The translations under genes were made by a program, and so were the position numbers. The notes beneath the pieces are model-generated. The model was not told the origin of the DNA, ran no database searches, and saw only the letters and a program-made list of their open reading frames with translations. A stretch of DNA of 54,281 nt from JAHFUI01 sp041485905 (GTDB lineage: Bacteria; Acidobacteriota; Vicinamibacteria; Vicinamibacterales; CAVVIG01). Shown here piece after piece: positions 8,567-19,459 of the stretch. Positions within the stretch are counted from its first letter, which is position 1, and every line of letters starts with the position of its first letter. The stretch covers positions 1-54,281 of the forward strand of contig JBGPKK010000011.1 in assembly GCA_041485905.1 (NCBI GenBank), read 5' to 3'.

Positions 8567-8617
8567 AATGTAGAATGCAAAATGCCGAATGGATTCGCCA
8601 TTCTGCATTTTACATTT
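8567..8617. repeat. Word-repeat dyad (TAGAATGCAAAATG type)
   Basis: AATGTAGAATGCAAAATGCC on the left and CATTCTGCATTTTACATT on the right are near-perfect inverse copies around an 8-10 nt centre. The element is AT-rich and ends 3 nt before the ATG chosen for the VOC gene. Read in frame it would add 15 residues (MQNAEW...) to that protein. Confidence 0.8.
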
Positions 8618-8619
8618 CC

Positions 8620-9042
8620 ATGAACACCCCAGATCGCCCTACCCACGCCGGGCTGCGCCACCTTGCGCTCAACGTCCACGATCTGGACGCGATGAAGCGT
8701 TTTTACGTGGAGCTCCTGGGGTTCGCGGTCGAGTGGGAGCCCGACGCCGACAACGTGTACCTGTCGTCCGGACTCGACAACCTCGCGCTGCATCGTTCGA
8801 CGCCGCTCGGGGCAGGCCGCTCGACTGCGGTGGCGGCAGCCGGCGCGCTCGATCATCTGGGACTCATCGTCAGGACCGCCGATGAGGTCGATCGGTGGGC
8901 GGCGTTTCTCGAAAGTCGCGGCGTCACGGTCGATGCCATGCCCCGCACGCACCGCGACGGCGCCCGTTCGTGCTACTTCCGCGACCCGGACGGGAACCGC
9001 GTCCAGGTCATTCACCATCCGCCGATCAGCGGGAAGATCTAG
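8620..9042 (+). CDS. VOC family protein (glyoxalase/bleomycin-resistance fold)
   Basis: 140 residues with two beta-alpha-beta-beta-beta modules: LRHLALNVHDLDAMKRFYVE (about 12-31) and LDHLGLIVRTADEVDRWAAF (about 69-88). The ending YFRDPDGNRVQVIHHP is typical of VOC enzymes. His residues in HLAL and DHLGL sit at metal-ligand positions, but the usual final Glu is Gln in RVQVI, so the metal site may be altered. The substrate cannot be told. The frame is open from 8575, but those codons belong to the repeat; the ATG at 8620 gives a normal family N-terminus. It is flanked on both sides by word-repeat dyads. Confidence 0.85.
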   Translation: MNTPDRPTHAGLRHLALNVHDLDAMKRFYVELLGFAVEWEPDADNVYLSSGLDNLALHRSTPLGAGRSTAVAAAGALDHLGLIVRTADEVDRWAAFLESRGVTVDAMPRTHRDGARSCYFRDPDGNRVQVIHHPPISGKI

Positions 9043-9118
9043 ACGTCTCATGTCTGAAGTCTCAAGTCTGTCCGTACGAACAATCAGGCAGACTTCAGAC
9101 CTCACACTTGAGACTTGG
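9043..9118. repeat. Word-repeat dyad (GTCTGAAGTCTCAAGTCTG type)
   Basis: The left arm (9043-9072) has CATGTCTGAAGTCTCAAGTC words; the right arm (9085-9118) has CAGACTTCAGACCTCACACT and TGAGACTTGG. It fills the space between the convergent VOC and phosphorylase genes. The TGA of the phosphorylase (9104-9102) and its last codons lie in the right arm. Confidence 0.8.
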
Positions 9119-11255
9119 TCGATCGGCGCTCGAGTGCCGGCGCGTACATCCGCTCGACGTATTCCTTCACCATCCGGCGCGCAGAAAAGCGCGGCGCGAC
9201 GGATCGGATGGCTTCCTTGACGGTCGCGAGCCAGCGGTGGGGGATGTTCGAGTGATCGCGATCGTAAAAGGCCGGCACGACCTCTTCTTCGAGCAGCCGA
9301 TACAGCGCGTTCGCGTCGGCGGCGTCTGACGCCTCGTCGTTGGCGCCGGGCGCCCCTCCGTCGATGACCCAGCCGTTGGCGCCGGTGAACCCTTCCGCCC
9401 ACCATCCGTCGCCAATACTGAGATGCGGGACGCCGTTGATGGCGGCCTTCATGCCGCTTGTGCCGCTCGCTTCGTTCGGCTTGCGCGGCGTGTTGAGCCA
9501 CGCGTCGCAACCCTGCACGAGAAAGTGCGCGACGTGCAGATCGTAGTCGTCGATGAACGCGACGCGGCCGCCGAAGAGCGGGTCGAGCGCGCGCTTGTAG
9601 ACATGCTGGAGATGGTGCTTTCCGATATCGTCGGCCGGATGCGATTTGCCCGCGAAGATCAGCTGCACCGGCCGCCCAGTCGCACTGAGGATCCGCGCGA
9701 GCCGGTCGGGGTCGTGAAAGATCAGCTCCGGCCGCTTGTAGCCGGCGAACCGGCGGGCGAAGCCGAGCGTCAGCGCGTCGGGCTCGAGCAGAGTACCGGC
9801 GGCGACGACGCGCGGGGTCCCGACGCGCTCTTCCGTCCAGCGTTGCCGCGCGCGCTCCCGCACGAAGGTGAAGAGGTACTGCTTCAGCGCCAGGCGGACG
9901 GCCCACAGCTCGTCGTCTGGAATCGACAGGATGTTGTCCCATAGCGCCGGGTCGTCGTGGCGGTCGAGCCAGTCGGCGCCGAGGTGCGTCGTGAAGAGAT
10001 TCGCGAGCTCGCTCGCAATCCACGTCGGCACGTGCACGCCGTTGGTCACCGCGCCAATCCGCCGCTCGGCCTCGGCGGTGACGCCCCAAATCGAGCTCCA
10101 CATGCCGCGGGTCACGGTCCCGTGAAGCTGACTGACCGCGTTGATCTCGCCGGCCGATCGCAGCGCGAGCGCCGTCATGTTGAACTGCGTCCCGGCGCCG
10201 GAGTCATGCGATCCGAGCGCGAGAAACTTGTCGCGATTGGCGCCGAGCGTGCCCCAGAGTTCCGCCAGATGTTTTTCGACGAGTTGAAACGGAAACGTAT
10301 CGTGGCCCGCCGCGACAGGCGTGTGCGTGGTGAAGACCGTCGTGGCGCGGATTTCCGCGAGCGCTTCGTCGAACGTCGAGCCGCCCTCGACCAGGTCGCG
10401 AATACGCTGAAGTACCACGAACGCCGCGTGACCTTCATTCAGGTGAAATACCGCCGGGTTCGCGCCGATCGCTTTCAGCACGCGCACGCCGCCGATGCCA
10501 AGCACGATTTCCTGCTGGATGCGCGTCTCGCGGTCGCCGCCGTACAGGCGCGCCGACAGCTCGCGATCCCACGGGGCGTTCTCTTCGAGATCGGTGTCGA
10601 GCAGATAGAGCTGCACGCGCCCGATGCGCACACGCCAGACCGCCGCGAGCACCGAGCGGTTGCCGAGCGGCACCGCCGTGATGCAGGGCCGGCCGTCGGC
10701 CGTCGTGGCCGGCTCGATCGGCGCGTCGGCCCAGTTCAGCCGTTCGTAACTCTCTTCCTGCCATCCGTCCGCGGAGATCCGCTGATGAAAATAACCCTGC
10801 GGATACATGAAACCGACGCCGATGAGCGGCACACCGAGATCGGCCGCCTCCTTGCAGTGATCGCCTGCGAGCACGCCGAGGCCGCCGGCGTAGATCGGCA
10901 GCGACTGGTGCAACGCGAATTCGGCGGAGAAGTAGGCGATCGACTGACCGGTGAGCTGCGAAAACCGGTTCGTCCACCAGGTATTGCGCGCCGCGCGTGC
11001 GGCGTCGAGCGCCGCCATGGCGCGATCGTACAGATGCGCGAATTCCGGATCGGCAGCCGCCGCGTCGAGCTTCCCCGCGGGGAGCAGCGCCAGCATCCGG
11101 ACAGGGTTGTGGGCCGTCGCGCGCCACAACGTGTAGTCAAGGCGTCGGAACACCGCGCGGGCTTCGGCGTGCCAGCTCCACCACAGATCGACGGCAAGCT
11201 CGTCGAGTCGTGAGATGCGCGAGGGAAGCGGGGGCAGATTCGAGTAGCGATTCAT
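9102..11255 (-). CDS. glgP: Alpha-glucan phosphorylase
   Basis: 717 residues, matching the shorter bacterial alpha-glucan phosphorylases (TIGR02094-like) rather than classical 800-residue GlgP. It releases glucose-1-phosphate from glycogen or maltodextrin in the cytoplasm. Seen: the N-terminal LAVDLWWSWH region, IAYFSAEFALHQSLPIYAGG, HLNEGHAAFVVLQRIRDLV, TTHTPVAAGHDTFP, and the PLP-lysine motif SGTSGMKAAINGVPHLS (Lys near 604). The start is taken at 11255 because it overlaps the stop of the dehydratase as ATGA; another ATG 6 nt upstream is equally possible. The C-terminal residues STKSQV and the stop are coded by a repeat element. The pairing with threonine dehydratase has no obvious metabolic logic. 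Confidence 0.93.
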   Translation of the reverse strand: MNRYSNLPPLPSRISRLDELAVDLWWSWHAEARAVFRRLDYTLWRATAHNPVRMLALLPAGKLDAAAADPEFAHLYDRAMAALDAARAARNTWWTNRFSQLTGQSIAYFSAEFALHQSLPIYAGGLGVLAGDHCKEAADLGVPLIGVGFMYPQGYFHQRISADGWQEESYERLNWADAPIEPATTADGRPCITAVPLGNRSVLAAVWRVRIGRVQLYLLDTDLEENAPWDRELSARLYGGDRETRIQQEIVLGIGGVRVLKAIGANPAVFHLNEGHAAFVVLQRIRDLVEGGSTFDEALAEIRATTVFTTHTPVAAGHDTFPFQLVEKHLAELWGTLGANRDKFLALGSHDSGAGTQFNMTALALRSAGEINAVSQLHGTVTRGMWSSIWGVTAEAERRIGAVTNGVHVPTWIASELANLFTTHLGADWLDRHDDPALWDNILSIPDDELWAVRLALKQYLFTFVRERARQRWTEERVGTPRVVAAGTLLEPDALTLGFARRFAGYKRPELIFHDPDRLARILSATGRPVQLIFAGKSHPADDIGKHHLQHVYKRALDPLFGGRVAFIDDYDLHVAHFLVQGCDAWLNTPRKPNEASGTSGMKAAINGVPHLSIGDGWWAEGFTGANGWVIDGGAPGANDEASDAADANALYRLLEEEVVPAFYDRDHSNIPHRWLATVKEAIRSVAPRFSARRMVKEYVERMYAPALERRSTKSQV

Positions 11256-12250
11256 GGACATGCGCCGACGAGCGCGGCGAATTTCGTCAAGTCGATGTTA
11301 CCGCCCGAGACGACGGCCACGACTTTGCCGGCGCCGGCGCGGCCGGTGAGGGCTGCAGCCACCGCGCACCCGGCTGCGCCTTCGGCGATCACGTGCGCCC
11401 GTTCGGCCACCAGCTTCATCGCGCGCGCCGTCTCGTCGAGCGAGACGACGATCGACCCAGCCAGCGGCGCCAGCAGCGGCCACATCGTCTCGAGAACCGA
11501 CTTGCCCCCGGCGCCATCGACGAACGACGCCTGCCAGCCGTCGAAATAGATCGGGCGCCCCGCCGCCAACGACGCTGCGAGCGGGGATGCGGTTTCCGGC
11601 TCCGCCGCATAAATTCTGGTGTCGGGTTTCAGATCGCTCGTCGCCGCCACGATGCCGGACAGAAGGCCGCCGCCGCCAAGCGGCGCCACGATGGCATCGA
11701 CATCCGGGAGATCGTCCAGAATTTCGAGGGCGGCCGTACCGTTCCCCGCAATGAACCGATCGTCGTCAAACGGATGCACGAAGTAACCGGTCATCCGATC
11801 CGAACCGTGCGCTTCAACCGTGCGCCAGCATTCGTCGTAGCTCGCTCTGACGATGCGCGCCCCGAGCCGCTCGATCGCCCGGATTTTCGTGTCCGGCGCG
11901 GTGTCCATCACCATCACCGAGCACTGGGCGCCGATCTGACGCGCGGAGTAGGCAACGCCTTGCGCGGCGTTCCCGGCGCTGACCGTCCAGACTCCGTCTT
12001 TGATCTGCTCCCGCGTCAGTTGTCTCACGACGTTGTAGGCGCCGCGGATCTTGAAGGATCCGATCGGCTGGAGCACCTCGAGCTTCAGGTACAACTCCGG
12101 GAGAAGAAGGGCGCCGGGTCGGCTGGATGCTGCGAGATCCGTCAGGTCAACACGAAGGAGCGGCGTGCGAACGGCTGCGCGGTAAATCGCGGCGGCCGCG
12201 TCGCGCACGGCTGCGAGCGGAATGCGTCGGCTGCGAAGGGCGATCGACAA
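11252..12250 (-). CDS. Threonine/serine dehydratase (PLP fold-type II)
   Basis: 332 residues, the length of catabolic TdcB/serine-racemase-like enzymes without the regulatory ACT domain of IlvA. It deaminates L-threonine to 2-oxobutyrate, or L-serine to pyruvate. Seen: PLP lysine in GSFKIRGAYNV (Lys67), VSAGNAAQGVAYSARQ, which cradles the substrate, DTKIRAIERLGARIV, and the phosphate-binding loop PLGGGGLLSGI. The final motif around AVVSGGNIDL is present. Initiation appears to be at TTG 12250, with TACGAT 8 nt upstream and no Shine-Dalgarno. No upstream ATG is available in frame. It precedes and overlaps glgP. Confidence 0.88.
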   Translation of the reverse strand: MSIALRSRRIPLAAVRDAAAAIYRAAVRTPLLRVDLTDLAASSRPGALLLPELYLKLEVLQPIGSFKIRGAYNVVRQLTREQIKDGVWTVSAGNAAQGVAYSARQIGAQCSVMVMDTAPDTKIRAIERLGARIVRASYDECWRTVEAHGSDRMTGYFVHPFDDDRFIAGNGTAALEILDDLPDVDAIVAPLGGGGLLSGIVAATSDLKPDTRIYAAEPETASPLAASLAAGRPIYFDGWQASFVDGAGGKSVLETMWPLLAPLAGSIVVSLDETARAMKLVAERAHVIAEGAAGCAVAAALTGRAGAGKVVAVVSGGNIDLTKFAALVGACP

Positions 12251-12305
12251 GACCCCGGATCGTAATCGTGCCGACGGATGACCGTCAAATGGACGCGGAT
12301 CACCG

Positions 12306-12331
12306 GTAGTGCCCGGCTTTAGCGGGACGCC
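12306..12331. repeat. Decayed REP-like element (GTAGTGCCCGGCTTTAGC)
   Basis: GTAGTGCCCGGCTTTAGCGG followed by GACGCC resembles the REP unit at 39027-39047 (GTAGTGTCCGGCCTTAGCCG) but its hairpin arms have decayed. It lies between the DUF421 stop and the dehydratase start. Confidence 0.5.
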
Positions 12332-12343
12332 TGGCGCGGCCCT

Positions 12344-12910
12344 TCAAGACTGCGATTCGAGCCGCGCCGCGATCCGCTGCAGCGCCGCCATGATTTCCTC
12401 GTGGCGCGAGCTTTCCGGCGTCGGCTTCCTGGCGAAGAAACTGATGCCGCCGCCCGGCTCCAAGATCGCGCGGTCGATCTCGTCGAGCGATCCGAATCCC
12501 TGTTTGTGCGCCGCGGTCTCCAGCTCGCTCTTCGAAATCAATTCTTTTCGCAGCCGTTCCAGCTTGACGGTGCCGTTCTCGATCAACACGTCAGAGTCGC
12601 CTTCCACGAGTCGCTCCAGGCGATCGTGGCCATACAACAGACGGACGACCCAGTAGTTGACGAGCAGCAGTGTGGCCGCGCCGAGGATGCCGCCGGTCAC
12701 GCTGTTGTCTTCTCCGATGATGGCGTTTTGGACCGTGTTCGAGAGCGTCAGGAGCACGACGAGATCGAACGGGTTGAGCTGTGCGAGCTCTCGTTTGCCG
12801 GCGAGCCGCAGGCCGACGATCAGGAAGACGTAGACCACGATGGGGCGGAGAATCTTTTCGGCAACGGGAAGGCCCAGGAAAAACATGTCGTGGATGAGTT
12901 TTGAGTCCAT
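12344..12910 (-). CDS. DUF421 (YetF-type) membrane protein
   Basis: 188 residues. Two or three membrane helices (about 20-36, 48-64, 70-88) are followed by a cytoplasmic alpha/beta domain. The family signature GKRELAQLNPFDLVVLLTLS (39-58) with SNTVQNAIIGED is clear. Bacillus YetF/YdfS relatives are linked to spore or membrane homeostasis; the molecular function is unknown. TACGAT ends 6 nt before the ATG at 12910, another leaderless-type arrangement. It is transcribed away from the phosphoesterase gene, with 233 nt between them. Confidence 0.9.
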   Translation of the reverse strand: MDSKLIHDMFFLGLPVAEKILRPIVVYVFLIVGLRLAGKRELAQLNPFDLVVLLTLSNTVQNAIIGEDNSVTGGILGAATLLLVNYWVVRLLYGHDRLERLVEGDSDVLIENGTVKLERLRKELISKSELETAAHKQGFGSLDEIDRAILEPGGGISFFARKPTPESSRHEEIMAALQRIAARLESQS

Positions 12911-12916
12911 GCGCCC

Positions 12917-12922
12917 ATCGTA
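12917..12922 (-). promoter_or_regulatory. -10 element (TACGAT), leaderless geometry
   Basis: TACGAT on the minus strand ends 6 nt before the ATG of the DUF421 gene. It is one mismatch from several -10 variants seen at equal spacing elsewhere in this window. Confidence 0.4.
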
Positions 12923-13062
12923 GATGCTGGATCCATAAGGGTTCTGTATAGATTTTCAGGTGTGGCGGGTTCGTCCTGTCGCACGGAGTTCGGGTGTGTC
13001 CAAAGCTTCTAGTGGTCTTGGCTCATCCTTGATGGTAGAGTGCGCCATCAGCTCACAGGACC

Positions 13063-13116
13063 CCATGGGTTACGCACCGGTGCGAACACGATGAGACGCC
13101 CACACGTGTGGGTGTC
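13063..13116. promoter_or_regulatory. Run of three palindromes upstream of the phosphoesterase gene
   Basis: CCCATGGG (13063-13070), CGCACCGGTGCG (13073-13084) and a 22-bp palindrome (13095-13116; arms GACGCCCACAC and GTGTGGGTGTC, one mismatch) follow one another within 54 bp. They lie 28-81 nt before the chosen GTG start at 13144. They could be operator sites or a 5' leader structure. The rest of 12911-13143 shows nothing I can name. Confidence 0.45.
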
Positions 13117-13143
13117 CGTACGCCCCGGACACGGGACGCGCGC

Positions 13144-15633
<2,490 letters not shown>

Positions 15634-15653
15634 GTTCGATCACCAGATGCCTG

Positions 15654-18065
15654 TTGTTCGTCGCTGTCGGCGCAGCGCAGGTTATTAGCGTCGGCTGCGC
15701 ACAAGCTCCTCCGTCACCACCCTACGCGCTCGCCTTTGCGTTCAACGGCCACACTCCTCGCGTCCTGCACGCCCTGGAAGAGACCGCCGTTCCGCTGACC
15801 TTCACCAATACCGGCCAGCGCGCCTGGGATCCGGCGCGCGTTCACGTGTCCTATCACTGGCTGTGGATCGTCCCTCGCGAGCTCGCCAAACGGTCGCGAA
15901 CACTGCCGTACCATGACGGGATCCGGACCGAGCTCGGCGACACGGTGACGCCGGGCGCGGCGGTGTCGGTGCAGGGTCGCCTGCTGGCGCCCTCGGTGGC
16001 CGGTCTGTACTGGCTTCAGTGGGACATGGTGGAAGAAGGGGTCACCTGGTTCGCGCAGGTGTCGCCGCGCCAGCCGCGACGGCTGGTGATCGTCCTGCCA
16101 ACGCTGGCCGGCCTGGTCGCGCCGCTGCCTTTGGTCGCGGCGTTTCTCGGGATCGGCGCTATCGGCCTCTCGCGACGCCGCGTCGCTCGACCGCATGCGC
16201 TCGCCGCGGCTGCCGCGGTTGCGGAAGCCGTGTGGTGCGCGGCGGCGCTCTTTGCGAAGCCGTTGATCCTCGTTCGCGAAGCGCTCCTCGAACCGACGGG
16301 GGTGGCGTATTGGCTGATCGTGGTGGCGGCGCTCGTGCCGCCGCTGTTGTGTGTGACGTTCCTGCGAGGCCGCGTCCGTGCAGGCGTGCTGCTCGCCTGC
16401 GGCGTGCTGGGGACGCTCGTGATTCTTGGAGACGCGATCTACTACTGGTTCTTCGGCGACGTGCTGTCGGCGTCGGCCGTGCGGGCCGCCCGCCAGACGG
16501 GACAGATCTGGTCGTCCATCCGCAGCTTGTTCGCCGCGCGGCTGCTCTGGCTGCTCCTCGACATCCCTGTTGCCGTGTGGCTGACCATCAAGGCGCTGCG
16601 CGAGCGGGAACGCGAACCGCGGGCCCTGCGCCTGACGGCGGCGACGGCGCTCGTCGTCGTGGCGATCGGCGGCGTGCTCCCGGCTGTGCCGATCCTTCGC
16701 CGCGGCGAGATCGAGCAGATGTTCCGGAACCGCGCCGTGATGGAACAGCTCGGGCCGTTCGGCTATCACGCGTACGACGCCTGGATGTACACGCGGGCGA
16801 CGCTCTTTCGACCGGTCGCGACGAGCGGCCAGATCGCCGAGGCGCGCGACTGGTTTGCAGAGCGATCGCCGCTGCGCGCGGGAACCGGGCCATATTTCGG
16901 CGCTGCGCGGGGCAACAATCTCATCGTCGTTCAGGTCGAATCGATGCAGGACTTCGTCGTCGATGACCGCGTCGGCGGTCAGGACGTGATGCCGCATCTG
17001 AGTCGCTGGAAGGACGACGGCCTGCGGTTCACGAACGTCACGGATCAGACAAACGAAGGCCGCACGTCGGACGCCGAATTCGCGGCGCTGGCATCGCTCG
17101 TCCCGCTCGACCACGGAGCGGCCGCGTTTCGATACCCCGGCAATCACTACGTGGGCTTGCCGCGCGTCTTGACCGAGCATGGGTACGCAACGCTGTCCGC
17201 GGTGCCGTTCGAATCCGGCTTCTGGAATCGGCGCGTGATGCACGCGTCGTATGGGTTTCAGCAGAGCCTGTTCGAACCGGATTTTCAGATGACGGAGCAG
17301 ATCGGCTGGGGGCTGAACGATCGCGATTTCCTTCAACAGATGGTGCCGCGGCTCGGCCGGATGCCGCGACCCTTTGCCGCGTGGCTCATCACGCTGTCGC
17401 TGCACCATCCGTTCGACGATTTTCCAGACGCGCACAAGGTGCTCAGACTGGGAGCGCTCGAGCACACGTCGTTCGGCAACTACCTGCACACCATGCACTT
17501 CTTCGATCAGGCGCTCGAAGATTTCAGGGAGGCGCTCGGGCGCGCCGGCCTTCTTGACGACACGATGCTCGTCGTCTTTGGGGATCACGATGCCGGGTTC
17601 CCGAGAAGCGCAGCGCTGGCCGGCGCAATGGGCATCGGGGCGGACGCTGCGGCGTGGGCATTACACGACCGGGTGCCGTTGTTCGTGAAAGTGCCCGGGC
17701 AGCCAGGCAGAGGGCCGAGTGGCGCGCTGTCGCTGCCGGCCGGCCAGACCGACTTTGCGCCGACGCTGCTCGCGCTGCTCGGCATTGACCCGGCGCCGCT
17801 TCCCTACATGGGCAGGAACCTGCTCGGCGAGGCCGGCGATCGACCGGTGACGCGTCCGTACGGGGACTGGCTCGATCGCACGCATCTGTTCATCACGTCG
17901 AGCGCGTCCGATCGCCAATCAGGCTGCTACGCGTTGTCGCGCGGTGTGTTCGTCGACGAGTCGGCCTGTCGCGCCACCAATGACATCGCGCGGCGCTCGC
18001 GCGAGATCGGCCGGCTCGTCGTCACCGAAGATCTCCAGCAGCGGTTGAGAGAGGCGCTCCAGTAG
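15654..18065 (+). CDS. LTA-synthase/sulfatase-like membrane enzyme with N-terminal Ig-like domain
   Basis: 803 residues. A possible lipobox ends at Cys15 (VISVGC). Residues 25-140 form an Ig-like domain (VPLTFTNTGQRAW, VHVSYHWLW). Five membrane helices follow between 145 and 345. The catalytic domain (about 420-770) belongs to the alkaline phosphatase superfamily: Glu429 in VQVESMQDF, the nucleophile Thr471 in NEGRTSDAEFAAL, and Asp644-His645 in VFGDHDAGF. LtaS-type enzymes transfer glycerol phosphate from phosphatidylglycerol; relatives make osmoregulated glycans or act as phosphoethanolamine transferases, so the substrate is open. Start is the TTG at 15654 as no ATG or GTG is available; the N-terminus is uncertain. 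It lies between the phosphoesterase and the outer-membrane-type protein, with 1 nt to the latter. Confidence 0.85.
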   Translation: MFVAVGAAQVISVGCAQAPPSPPYALAFAFNGHTPRVLHALEETAVPLTFTNTGQRAWDPARVHVSYHWLWIVPRELAKRSRTLPYHDGIRTELGDTVTPGAAVSVQGRLLAPSVAGLYWLQWDMVEEGVTWFAQVSPRQPRRLVIVLPTLAGLVAPLPLVAAFLGIGAIGLSRRRVARPHALAAAAAVAEAVWCAAALFAKPLILVREALLEPTGVAYWLIVVAALVPPLLCVTFLRGRVRAGVLLACGVLGTLVILGDAIYYWFFGDVLSASAVRAARQTGQIWSSIRSLFAARLLWLLLDIPVAVWLTIKALREREREPRALRLTAATALVVVAIGGVLPAVPILRRGEIEQMFRNRAVMEQLGPFGYHAYDAWMYTRATLFRPVATSGQIAEARDWFAERSPLRAGTGPYFGAARGNNLIVVQVESMQDFVVDDRVGGQDVMPHLSRWKDDGLRFTNVTDQTNEGRTSDAEFAALASLVPLDHGAAAFRYPGNHYVGLPRVLTEHGYATLSAVPFESGFWNRRVMHASYGFQQSLFEPDFQMTEQIGWGLNDRDFLQQMVPRLGRMPRPFAAWLITLSLHHPFDDFPDAHKVLRLGALEHTSFGNYLHTMHFFDQALEDFREALGRAGLLDDTMLVVFGDHDAGFPRSAALAGAMGIGADAAAWALHDRVPLFVKVPGQPGRGPSGALSLPAGQTDFAPTLLALLGIDPAPLPYMGRNLLGEAGDRPVTRPYGDWLDRTHLFITSSASDRQSGCYALSRGVFVDESACRATNDIARRSREIGRLVVTEDLQQRLREALQ

Positions 18066-18066
18066 A

Positions 18067-18726
18067 ATGCGCCCACGTGTGAATCGAATCGTTCTGGTGG
18101 CAATGCTGGGTCTTGCCGCCGTTCGGACCGCCCGCGCCCAGGACGCGCCGCCGCGGATCGGCCCGTTCGTCGTCGACGTTCACGGAGTCGTTCCGAGGTT
18201 CGGCGACGATCCGGACCTGGCGGCGAGCCGAGGGCTCAGTCAGCCCGAGCTTCCCGGCATGGGCCTGGGCATCAGCGCAGGCGCCCATGTGTACCTTCCC
18301 AGGACGGGACCCGTCACCGTCGGATTGGGCGCCGATGTCGTGATCGGTCGCTCGCCGATGCCGGTGTTTTCAGGTCCCCCAGACCCGGCCACGAAGCTGC
18401 GGCCGGTGACCGAGACCTTCAAATCGTTCGGGCCGCAGCTGTCGCTCAATTTCGGGAATGGAAACGGCTGGAGCTATTTAAGCGGCGGCATCGGGCTGAC
18501 GACCTGGTCGATTGTGCCGGACGGCGCCACGCCGCTGGCGATCGACGAAGAGCGGAAAAGGACGCTGAACTACGGCGGCGGCGCGCGGTGGTTCGCCAAG
18601 AAACACTTCGCCTTCAGCCTCGACGTGCGGTTGTACAACATCCCCGCGGGCACGCCGCAGCCGGACGTTACCGCCACGCCGCGCACCCTGCTGATGGTGA
18701 TCGGAGCGGGTCTTTCGGTCAGGTAG
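18067..18726 (+). CDS. Outer-membrane beta-barrel-like protein
   Basis: 219 residues. A signal peptide (1-25, cleavage after ARAQ) is followed by alternating hydrophobic strands rich in Gly, ending in LLMVIGAGLSVR, a plausible terminal beta-strand. The stretch KSFGPQLSLNFGNGNGWSYL (about 119-138) and GGGARWFAKKHFAFSLDVRL fit barrel strands. The ATG lies 1 nt after the stop of the LTA-synthase-like gene, so it is co-transcribed; an in-frame GTG 12 nt further is an alternative. No named family recognised. Confidence 0.75.
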   Translation: MRPRVNRIVLVAMLGLAAVRTARAQDAPPRIGPFVVDVHGVVPRFGDDPDLAASRGLSQPELPGMGLGISAGAHVYLPRTGPVTVGLGADVVIGRSPMPVFSGPPDPATKLRPVTETFKSFGPQLSLNFGNGNGWSYLSGGIGLTTWSIVPDGATPLAIDEERKRTLNYGGGARWFAKKHFAFSLDVRLYNIPAGTPQPDVTATPRTLLMVIGAGLSVR

Positions 18727-18845
18727 CGCAGGACTTGATTTAGAACTCGAAGAGATCGGGACGGTGACTCGTGTTTGGATGCCGCATCCGCCGCCGGTAG
18801 AATGCTCAAGCCGGTCATTGGGTTTCTACGAAGAGAGGGATAACT

Positions 18846-19295
18846 ATGTTGGCGAGTGTCAAGCGGCTACATGGCCATCTGACTATCGGTGCAGGTTTCG
18901 GGCTGCTGACTCTGTTAGCACTGAGCGTTCTTTCCATCCCCGTCGGTGCCGAGGACCTGCCCGTGTTTCGCCAAGGCATGTGGGACTTTCAGCGAACTGT
19001 TGGAACACAGAAAATGAAGACCCAGAAGTGCGCGAGCCCGAACGACGACATGAAGCGGCAGAACGCCATGCTGGAGAAGGCCGGATGCCATTTCGCCCCA
19101 TTGAAGAAGGCCGGCAAAACGTACACGTTTACTGCAGAGTGCACGGGCAAGAATCCGTCCATAACCAGTCACACTACGACAGTCATCACGGTTGAGAGTG
19201 ACAGCGCCTATACCCTGCAGGTTGACGCAACGGCCGGTGGTCAATCCACGAAGGAGTTGCTCACCGCTCGACGTATCGGCGACTGCAAAAACTAG
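18846..19295 (+). CDS. Secreted DUF3617-like protein
   Basis: 149 residues with a signal peptide (about 1-35, long n-region). The mature part begins with FRQGMWDFQRTVG, matching the DUF3617 pattern of a G(L/M)W strand followed by spaced Cys residues (positions 62, 81, 100 and 147). The central KTYTFTAECTGKNPS fits the same beta-rich fold. Function unknown; periplasmic by prediction. RBS GAGAGGGA precedes the ATG by 5 nt. The AT content is slightly higher than that of its neighbours. 18727-18845 upstream contains no feature I can name. Confidence 0.75.
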   Translation: MLASVKRLHGHLTIGAGFGLLTLLALSVLSIPVGAEDLPVFRQGMWDFQRTVGTQKMKTQKCASPNDDMKRQNAMLEKAGCHFAPLKKAGKTYTFTAECTGKNPSITSHTTTVITVESDSAYTLQVDATAGGQSTKELLTARRIGDCKN

Positions 19296-19459
19296 CGGTA
19301 GAGGGCAAGCAGCGCGAAGGCCGGATCACGTTGCGGACGCACCGCGTGGACCCCGTCTCGTTGCGGCCAGTCAGCGCCTCGATCATTCGGGAGACGCGTG
19401 AGCAGTTCCACATGTCGCGATTACTGACGCGTCTCTGCTAGCGTTCGCCTAATAGCTCC

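Noticed and set aside
8371..10101. Open frame of 576 codons, minus strand
   Set aside because: It is an alternative frame of the phosphorylase and the zinc-ribbon gene, very rich in Arg/Ala, with no recognisable domain; a shadow of GC-biased coding DNA.
15714..17588. Open frame of 624 codons antisense to the LTA-synthase-like gene
   Set aside because: Arg/Gln/His-rich shadow without domains; the sense frame has all catalytic residues.
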